From NCBI GenBank assembly GCA_032821775.1, contig JAVLRN010000012.1, positions 1,426,001 through 1,490,000 of the forward strand: a stretch of 64,000 nt of DNA, in the 5' to 3' direction. The translations under genes and the position numbers were made by a program. This document shows, one piece after another, positions 1 to 9,098 of the stretch; positions within the stretch are counted from its first letter, which is position 1, and each line of letters starts with the position of its first letter. The DNA is from Sanguinoderma infundibulare. Taxonomy: Eukaryota; Basidiomycota; Agaricomycetes; Polyporales; Polyporaceae. A model generated the notes under the pieces. It had not been told where the DNA came from. It saw only the letters and a list, made by a program, of their open reading frames with translations, and made no database searches.

Positions 1-51
1 TACTTCCTGCTGCCGTATTTTTCCATCTTGATTCCTGAATCGCGTCACCAG

Positions 52-311
52 GATGCATCTTTATCTTCGTGACAGGGGCTGCGCCGAACAAGAGATCGCT
101 CGGGGCAACTAACGGCATCGCGCAGCTGGCGGCGTCCATTGTGCGCGCGATCGGTCCCGCGGGCGCGACGTCGCTCTTCGCGCTATCGCTCGATCGCAAC
201 TGGCTCGGCGGATACGGCGTATACGCCATCTTCACGGTGCTCTCCTGTGCGTTCGTGTTCGTGAGTGTCCCGCTCCCCCGTCGGGGTTGGACAGCGCCCG
301 AGAACTGGTGA
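52..311 (+). CDS. MFS transporter, C-terminal exon (partial)
   Basis: This is the last exon of a gene that begins left of the window. After the acceptor CAG at 49-51 the frame reads CIFIFVTGAAPNKRSLGATN and runs to a TGA at 309-311. An NxxPN-[KR]-RSLGATNG loop followed by two hydrophobic helices is characteristic, from memory, of fungal drug/H+ antiporter-type MFS transporters (the DHA1-like group). The visible part covers about the last 86 residues, including the final membrane spans, and ends in a short cytosolic tail (PRRGWTAPENW). A possible upstream exon occupies positions 1-14, with a short 37-nt intron starting GTATTT at 15, but that junction is uncertain. The substrate cannot be inferred from this fragment. 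Confidence 0.75.
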
Positions 312-3022
312 TGACATGTGCGTACCGCCCGCTTGCTGTCTGTATTGCATCCGTATGCACGCATCTGACGTCGTGTTGGCTTCTCCTTGCAGGATGACCG
401 CGACGACCTATACGACCCGGACGCCCCCTCGAACCTATTTTCATTGTTTTCGTGTTATCGTTGTAGGGACCCTATTGGATGGACGCGATGTTTGCCTGTT
501 ATACCTACTAGACTCTGCCGAGGAAGTTACATCACCTGTACAACATCCCGCACTGTCCAGCACATGATGATGATCTTGCGCGTATCTATGTTTGCCGAGG
601 GACTGTTCTGATGAATAATGTAAGAGTCCTTGTGAGCGCAGATCCGGGGAAGCCGCAGTTCGGTCCTGGGATCCATTCAGACGGCAGTAATTCCGGGGAT
701 GGTTTACCGCATGCGGTCCTGGCTCTGTACGTGGTGTTATCGGGGTGCAGCGGGTGCGGACAAATGTCGGGAGCAGAGCCCGGATGCTTTCAATTACTCG
801 AGGAGGGTTCTTCCACTGTTTTCGAGCACGAGGATGATGAGGGACATGCCGATGAAGGTTCCGAATGCGCCCTTGCGTGTGGTCTCGTGAAGCTAGCGAA
901 GGGGTAGGTACGCATGAAGATTTGGAGTAGAAGGCGCATCTCGGAATGACTCGGAAGGGTTGCTGCCGTTGCGGCACTGACTTTGTTGGTTTGGGGGAAG
1001 TGAGCTGTAAACTCGGAGGTAGGGCACTCGGACCACTGTAATGCCAGCCAATTCGCAAGCAACGTACTTGCCCGTTCCAGATCCTTACCCGCACTGCCTT
1101 CGAAGGATTTTTTATTCTGCATCGAATGCTATTCAAACCACACCAATACCAATGAGAAAGCTTGCGACGCTGATGCCGTACGTATACGTATACATAGCGA
1201 AGTGCTTCGCGTCACCAGCGGGGAAATCCGACTTGTCGCGTACAAGCTTCTCCTGGATACAGTACAGGTAAACAACTATCAGCGCACGCCGCACGGTCCC
1301 TGCCAAGTATGCTTGGCTACTGTACATGGAAAGTGTCCTAGGGTTTATTGACCAGCTGGAAGCGCACAGCTGTTACATTGACAGACTGGCGTCAGATCTC
1401 TTTCTTCTGCACCACCATCATCCAGTGGCCGAAAGCCTCCACCACCGCCGTCACTTCAAAGACCCTGGCATTGCGCTCTTTATCGTATGCCATGGACGGA
1501 TATCTGCATGCAGGAACACATGATCGTGTACGTTTCCGGATTCAGAATCGTTTCTCAGTCCTGTGGGTGCACCACCGTGGCTGATTGTGTCCAGCAGCGA
1601 CATGCAGCCATAGACTGCCCTCTCCCGACGCGCTTTCGCGCTCTTTCTTCGCAATGGAGCAAGTCGGAATTGCCACCACCGCATGCCACGGCTTCGCAAC
1701 GCAGTCCCCCGCGATCTATCGCGAGTCGCACTGCCGGTCCTCGCCAAATCCGAATCTCCCCTGCGCCGGACGCGACTTGTTCCGCGCTTTTCCTTCTCTG
1801 GAGCCTGGCGCGATGATCTGGTCATTCTGCACGGAACAAATCGCCGCGACGTGAGGTACTTTGGCCAGGGTGAGTTTCCTCTTTATGGTATGTCTGCCCG
1901 TGACACGGTCTGATGACCCCAATCAATAATCTATCAATAGCTCGTGTTCTCACCCGCCGCAAAGCTTACTGGCATCTCGGCCATAACCTTGAAGCATTGA
2001 ACTAACCCAATCCTTTCTATCTTAATCGCGGAATCAATGGTCAGAGCCATGCTTTCCTCTCGATTTCAGGCACAAGTCGTTGGAGCTCATGCAGGTGGTG
2101 AGCGATTCTTCTATCTGATCGAGTAGAGTCTGTTTTTAGCACGCTTGATGCGGTAGCCCGTCTCCTCTCTCATCCAGGAAATAACAGCGTCAGAAAAGAT
2201 GGTCCGCTCTAGAGTCAGCGACCCTACAGCGCAACAGATATCGCCATCGGCCTTTGCTCGCCGTACCGCGTGCACTATACTCACGAGATAGCGGAAATCA
2301 TTCGCTACGTTACGAAACGTTGCCGGGGCGGTACAATTCTAACTACACGCGCGCTCTTCTGCCGAGCAGGGGCCGCGGCGGCACGCTCAGGCAGGGACAC
2401 CACACTAGACACTCTTCCGAGCATCCGAAGGTCGCTATGAAGCGAAAAACCACGGTTTGTTCTCAGTGCCTCTGCCCGTCGCTATCGTGGCTGAACTAGA
2501 GTGTCAAGGTTGGCATTCGCATTCCTATCTCCGACAGCGCATTAAGGCGTCGAGTGGATCGACCATGCTCCCGTGTCGGGTAACCCACCGGAAGCAGCTG
2601 TGTCGTGACTCCGGCGGCCTTGGTCTCCTCGCGGTATTCTCGCCCTTCGCACAGGCACGCTAGCCAATCGTCACCGCCCCCAACGGCGCATCGGCTTCGC
2701 GGTGCTGAAGTTCTCCATCTTTGCGTCGGACTATAGGCGTCGGACGCCCTGGAACCTGATAGTACCATGGTACCATTGTGTCTCACGTTACACAAGCGAC
2801 ACCCTAGATCGCACCTCCGGTGAGACATCGTCCGGGCTTCCCCCTGCTTCCTGCTGTCCGTATCCAATGACCTTCAGCGATCCTCTCGGGTTTATGGAAG
2901 GAACCAGACGGAGGAATACGGGCTGCTGCTACCTCGGTTCACAATTTCATTGCATATTCGCAACCGAGTTTCCTGACAGACTTCTCCTGTGCGCCTGTCA
3001 TGGTTCCTTGGCCGGCTAGAAC
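312..3022. other. Long intergenic stretch, no supported gene
   Basis: Both strands carry only short open frames without splice-consistent extension, recognisable domains or sustained GC-rich third positions. The largest, a minus-strand frame of 231 codons at 441-1136, has no feature I recognise. The stretch may include the 3' UTR of the MFS gene, the promoter of the oxalate decarboxylase gene and decayed sequence. Confidence 0.5.
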
Positions 3023-3032
3023 ATATATATAA
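3023..3032 (+). promoter_or_regulatory. TATA box of the oxalate decarboxylase gene
   Basis: The string ATATATATAA lies about 65 bp upstream of the ATG at 3096, a plausible TATA-to-start distance for a basidiomycete gene with a short 5' UTR. No start-site data are available. Confidence 0.5.
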
Positions 3033-3095
3033 GTGTCGAGAGGATCGACCTAGAGTCCTCAGCGCTCCGCTGTCATCCACCTGGCACCGTACGCA

Positions 3096-5423
3096 ATGCT
3101 CTCCTTCAAAAAGGTGCTCTGCGCTGTCTTCCTCGCCGGTTACGCCTCGGCTGCGCCAGCTCCCAGCAGTGGCAGCAGCGCTGTGTCTTCGGTGACCTCG
3201 GTGATCTCACAATCGGCCAGTGCAGTACCCTCCAGCGCAGCGGCGTCGAGCAACGTTGTCTCGGGTACGTCGTCGGCGGCGCCTGCGTCGGAGACGGTGC
3301 CATTCGCCAGCGACGATCCGAACGATGTCCTGTGGTCCGAGGACTCCACTGCCAACCCTCAGCCGATCCGCGAGTCTTTGGGAGCGACCATCATCGGGCC
3401 GCAGAATGTCCCGATAGCATTGCAGAACCCTGACATGCTGGCGCCCCCATCCACGGACAACGGTAACATGTGAGCAATTGTTTGACGATGATCTTCTGAT
3501 GGCTCGTGCGCTGACTCGCCGTAACAGTCAGAACGCGAAATGGCCCCTCGCGCTCAGCCATAATCGCTTGCAGACCGGCGGATGGGCCCGCCAGCAGAAT
3601 GGTAGGTTCTGAGACGACGTCGAAACGGGTGTAGTGAGCTCATGCCATCGCAGTCGATGTGATGCCTATTGCGCAGTGTAAGTTTCCGTGGACGAAGCTT
3701 GCGATGTTCGGAAATTATTAATACAGGCACCGTAGCCATGGCGGGTGTCAACATGCGGCTTCAAGCGGGTGCGATCCGGTAGGTTTACTGCCCATCTTGG
3801 CGCTTCATTCAGTCTCTAACGCTTCCTGGACAGCGAGCTGCATTGGCACAAGACCGCCGAGGTGAGTTCATCGCTCTGATTGTGACGTCGAGCAGTTGAC
3901 AGACCGAAAATGGATTAGTGGTCCTACGTTCTCAAGGTTCGTCTCGTTCCGCAGCGGCCTCGAGCGAAGTCTTCTGGTGTTGACGGTTGATTCCTAACCT
4001 GCACATCACTTCAGGGCTCAGTTCAGGTGACTGCGATAAACAGCGACGGCCAGAACTACATCGGGACCGCAGTACGCATTTCTACACTATCTCCAAGCTA
4101 TTATTGCCCCGTCTCACGAGGACCGTATCATTCGTAACGTAACAGGGTGCTGGTGATCTTTGGTACTTCCCTCCCGGCATCCCACACTCACTCCAGGCGA
4201 CTGATGACGACCCGGACGGTGCTGAGTTCCTGCTAGTACGTGTGCTCTAATCTTAAACCCTGCCTAGCACACGCACTGACTGACATGTGGCCAGGTCTTC
4301 GATGATGGCGCCTTCAGCGAGGATTCGACGTTCCTGGTGCGTACCCGCCACCCAAATTATATTGCGCTATTTTTGCCGCCGTGTTTACGTCACTCTATGG
4401 TTCTCTTCACATCCTCCTCGGATGATCATACTCCCTAGCTTACGGACTGGCTCGCGCACGTCCCGAAAGATGTGCTCGCAAAGAATTTTAAGACGGACGT
4501 TTCGGCATTCGACCACATTCCCGCGGAGCAGCTGTACATCTTTCCCAGTGGTAAGTGGATTGAACACATTTGCGTTCGCGTGCCGGGTACCGGCTGCGGT
4601 GGTTCTTAACTGAACACTCTCGGATATAGCTCCTCCTCCGCCCGATAGCCAGTACCAAGTCTCGGATCCCCAGGGTCAGATCCCAAGTCCGTTCGTTTTC
4701 AAGCTCTCCCAAGTGAACGCGACGCAGCTCGATGGTGGCTCGGTCAAGGTCGTCGATTCGACCACCTTTCCCGTCGCGACTGCGATCGCCGTCGCAGAAG
4801 TGACCGTCGAACCCGGCGCGATGCGCGAGCTGCACGTGAGTAGCGGAGATGCCGGACGGCATATCGTTGCACGGTCACCAGGTAACTGACACGAGGCGAC
4901 TTCTAGTGGCATCCCACCCAAGATGAATGGGACTACTATTTGTGAGCTTAGGCACCCGCTCGCGCCGCATTCGCACGTCTAAGCACTTCTTTTCCACCGG
5001 CAGGGAGGGAACGGGCCGCGTGACCCTGTTCGGCGCTACGTCCAACGCGCGCACGTTCAACTACCAGGTGAGCACACCATTCTTCGGTCAGGCAGACGGG
5101 AAGGGACTGACACGTCGCTCGCAGGGCGGCGACGTCGGCTTCGTGCCTGCTTCGTTCGGACATTATGTGGAGAACACCGGGAACACGACGCTGCGTTTCC
5201 TCGAGATTTTCAACACCGACCGGTACCAGGACATCAGCTTGAACCAGGTCCGTTTCTCTGATGCCCGTGACTCTCCTCATTCTCATCTGACCGTGCACGT
5301 TTGCAGTGGCTTGCCCTCACCCCTCCGAACTTAGTGAAGGCGCACCTGGACCTCGATGACGCCACCATCGCTCTCCTGAGCAAGACCAAGTACACTGTCG
5401 TTGGCGGAACCACCTCCTCGTGA
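3096..5423 (+). CDS. Oxalate decarboxylase, secreted bicupin
   Basis: The enzyme converts oxalate to formate and CO2 with Mn (EC 4.1.1.2). Wood-decay fungi use it to control oxalate and acidity. The frame starts with a signal peptide (MLSFKKVLCAVFLAGYASA) and a Ser/Ala-rich stretch, then two cupin barrels. Cupin 1 has RELHWHKTAE plus PGIPHSLQ; cupin 2 has RELHWHPTQDEW plus GHYVEN, giving the His-His-Glu-His metal ligands twice. The loop FSEDSTF corresponds to the flexible SENST lid, with its catalytic Glu, of bacterial OxdC, which favours a decarboxylase over an oxidase. I assembled 15 exons (the first two 3096-3469 and 3528-3601) that splice in frame, about 465 residues in all. The smallest exon is 18 nt (WSYVLK). 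No lesion was seen. Confidence 0.93.
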
Positions 5424-6865
5424 AAAGGAACCCAGGCTGGGTACCGCGGTGCTTGCTGGCCCGAACAAGTCTCGGTTGGGCCCGACGTCGATTCGTTCTG
5501 CTCGAGTTATGATTATGGACTTGGTTTGATTAGACGAAACCCATCTAGTTGACGCCCCACGTGGATCTTCTAGAACGACCTGCCGCGGAATACGATGAAT
5601 GTCATTCGCTCCGTGTTGTTCTCCCGGCAGTCTCGCGTGCGGATGCTACTTGCTACGCAGGTTCTTCGTTACCGATAGGTCAGCTGAGTTGGGTTAATGG
5701 TGGGCCAGTGCATAGAACAGTGATTGAGACTGAAGGCAAATACGGCCGATTCTAGCTTGTAGCTGACTGAGGTGCGTTTACGTATGGGCCTATGTCCGTC
5801 TCGTTCTATCGAACGGGCAGGGCAAAGATCCATATCGAGGCCACGTCTGATTTAAAAAACATACATACCAGTTCGAACATATATCACGAACTGCCAGCAA
5901 GCACTTGCGGTACTCTGGACGGCGAAACCTCGGGGTACCTACATAGACCTACTGCAGGTATACTTCAGCTGCCTAGCATTGTCACGATAAGCCGCGCATC
6001 GTAACGGACTCAAACTCCAATATATCGCTCCTGAGAGGCTGCGGACTTACACACTGACCTCGATTAATGAAGGCGGGTTATTCATCGACTGAGTGCGGAA
6101 GGTTAGCCATCGAGTATGAAACCGATGAGTCGCCCAAGGTGACGGTGATGTCCGCCGCGGCGTTGAAAGGATCGCATGTACGATAGGCTTTGTGGCGCGG
6201 CATCCGGACCGGTCTCCGGGGCCACCGCGTAGGGCGATGAGGTAAGGATTGCTCCCGTCTGCGAAACATAAACCTTGAAGCTTGAAGGCTCCAGACACAG
6301 CTCAATATCCTCACCAACTCTGCTAGGGCCTTGATTCAGAACATCCGTCATATTTCCACGCGCCGAAACACCCGGAGTATGCTCTTCAAGCCGTACGTCC
6401 GCAATGCCAGCCCGGCCGTGGGGCTCGATCAGCGGTTCCATCGCAAGGGGAGGATGCCAGTGGAGCTGGCAATACTCAGCACACCATCGACGCGAACTGA
6501 GTTACGCACTCGTCGATCTCTTGCGGGGCCGAGAGGCTTGGGCTGTGGGATCGCTGCCACATAGTATTATTCCGTATTCCGGTGAGATCTAGAGTTGCCG
6601 GGTTATGAGGTGAGTGAGAAATGTGGCAAGCACCATTTGCGTGTATTTCGGCGCATCGGGTGCCGCTGATTAACGATTTACGTCAGACCCTCCCGCGCCA
6701 GACCTCTTAAACGGTCCGACCCAAAAGCTGACTGCCTTCCCTCTCGCCTCCAGGTCGGCGGCAACATCGCCTCGCAGCGCGCCTTCAACAGGGCCTTCAA
6801 TTTGGTCCTCCACTGGTTACCTCAGAGAGGTGGTCTTTCTCGTGCCGTGCACCAGACGGAAGCCG
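5424..6865. other. Intergenic, no supported gene
   Basis: This covers the 3' side of the oxalate decarboxylase gene and the upstream region of the next gene. Open frames here are short and frame-inconsistent. Upstream of 6866 the next gene's frame stays open back to a TAA at 6671 but holds no ATG, so an upstream exon cannot be excluded. Confidence 0.45.
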
Positions 6866-7795
6866 ATGCCCACCATTCCCTCAACTTGCGTTCCGGTCGA
6901 TCCTCTCGCCTCTGTTTGCCTCCCTGATCCAAACTTCTTCCCTGGTGGCGAGGCGGTGGTGGTCGGCCGCCCAACTCCAGATCCTGACAGAGACGATGTC
7001 ATGCTCGTCCAACCAGAAGACGGCATGATCTCCCAGGTGAGTTGCTGCACCTTTGACCCGCCTCCCTTGAAGCACCAATCCATTCCTTGACAGGCCTCTC
7101 CTTCCCAGTGCCCTCCGCAGGCTAACACAAAGCCTCCCAACATCGAACTCGAATCGCTTATCCTCCACTCACCCTCGTCTTTCGTTGGCACGCCTTTCGA
7201 CCCGTCCCCACGCTTCGAATATCCGTTCCCTCCCGCAGGTCCGCCGGCCGGCGTCGTTCAGGAGCTTCAACCCGTCGTTACGTCCTTCCATATCATCGCA
7301 TCACCCATGGCTGCTTTCCCCTCCGTGATGCCTCCCCTCTCGTTCCAAATGCCGCTTCCTCTACCGAATATCCCGACCACTCCGGCCAAGCCGCGAGTCG
7401 ACACCCGGAGCTTCTCTCCTACGCACCCCAAGCTCCAGGTACGCGACCCCCCGATCCCGCCAGGTCTGAAGCGCAAAATCAACCAGAGCACCTCGCTCAC
7501 GATTAGCATCCACGGCGATCACAACACCGGTCCGACGGCCCCAAGCCGGCGTGATCGCGCACGGAGCGGAAGCATGAGTAACCTCTCAGACAAGCTCGGG
7601 CGCGCCGGCGAGATGCGGGACGGCCGCGCAAATCTCGCATCTGTCGCAGAGATCGCGGCGGTCGGCGAGAAGAAGGCCCATGGCCACATAGCGGACGAAA
7701 AGTGCAGACGACACAGCCTGTCCCTGTGCGAGCGCGACCGGAAGGCGCTCGTTGAAGGCGGTCAAGCGCCACTCCGCTCACAGCGCCGTCGCTGA
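6866..7795 (+). CDS. Hypothetical proline-rich protein, 2 exons
   Basis: I do not recognise this family. Two exons (6866-7036 and 7109-7795) join at GTGAGT/CCCAG without changing frame and give 285 residues. The first part is Pro/Asp-rich (DPNFFPGGE, PTPDPDRDD). The middle is Pro-rich with hydrophobic patches. The C-terminal third is basic and Ser-rich (GLKRKINQSTSLTISIHGDH, RRDRARSGSMSNLSDK), as expected of an intrinsically disordered regulatory protein. No signal peptide or membrane segment is visible. The ATG at 6866 is the first in frame; the frame is open upstream to 6671 without an ATG, so the N-terminus is the weakest part of the model. Confidence 0.5.
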
Positions 7796-9098
7796 GATTC
7801 GCGGTGGGAAGCCGAGGGGTCACCCGACGTCTCCGTTCGCGTGCGGACCGTGCACCGTCTCATTCCCATGGGGGTGGGCATGCGTGCCTCGAGAGGGATT
7901 TATGCGGGATGCGCCTCCATGGCTACGAGACGGTGACTGGAACGCATACCGTTCGCCGTTCCTTTGGACTTGCCTGCACTTGTCACCGCCTATGGGTTCC
8001 GAGCTTCATACACGCGTATCGCTCTGCTTCCTCAGGTGTTTGCAGGCTGCTGGCCAGTCTGGAATGAAAACGCTCGTTTCTTCACATTTCCCCCCATCTC
8101 CCAGTGAGGTACCACGTCCTCGCGGTTGGCCATTATCGCTGATCGGGAGCGGTATGTGGAGGCGCGAGCGATCGCGTCGCTCCCGCCAGGGACTCGCCTT
8201 CGATTGTTCGCACCGTTTTATGACTATCTGTTGTCATGTTTTGCAGCGTCTTCGGTCTATTGTGCATCGTGTGTCTGTATCATCCTGGGTGCCACTAGTC
8301 GCATTACCATTTCACCACAAACGTCTCACCCTTGTGTACCGCATTAGATCCGCTCCCCACATTGTATGTGTATCAATCAGCCTTCCTCACTCATGATACC
8401 ACGTCATCCATCACCCCTCCTTCGCTCCTCACGCACAAGGCACCTGCTTCTTCGCGCTAGGACTCCTCTGACACCAGCATATGCATTCCATCCCATTCAT
8501 TCACGATTTCCGACGCTGCTCCCAATCTTCACGCCACACTCTTCCTCCTCCCCATGCTCCGTACACGACACCACCGTCTCTGCTCGCGCGCAGTTCCCTG
8601 TCGGTCCAGTCGACCGCGAAACTGTTAGGAAACTAGGACTGCTTTCCCTTATCACGTCATTACGTTCCCTCCCAGAGGTCGTACCGTGAACACGTAGGCA
8701 TCGTCTAACAACTCATACGTACGGTGTAATTGCGCTGCGGAGTCCTGTTCGAATTGAGGTCATCCGTGATTGTGACCGCCACCACCGAAGGCAAGTTGCA
8801 AGCTACCCACCTTATCAACTGACAGGACTCGCATCACGATTGCACTTCCCATCCCAAATCGCGGTTAGGAATCTATATGACAGCCTGATAAAATGCACGG
8901 TCGTCCCTACTCGGAGACCGGAACCAGCCATCTGCGCAAGCGACGGAAGAAACCTGTTTCGCATACATCCTTGCAGTAACGTATAAACAACAGAAAACAG
9001 CAATTCACAAATAATCCTAACGTCAATCATCGTGATCATCAGCGCACGACGTTAGCTGGGACATGAACACTCACTATCGGACAACACGCGGTACGGTT
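7796..9098. other. Intergenic between convergent genes
   Basis: This lies between two convergent genes. It contains a 214-codon plus frame (7752-8396) and shorter ones, none with a recognisable domain or a splice-consistent extension. It probably holds 3' UTRs. Confidence 0.4.

Noticed and set aside
441..1136. Minus-strand frame of 231 codons
   Set aside because: No domain, no splice-consistent neighbours and Arg/Ser/Pro-rich composition typical of chance frames.
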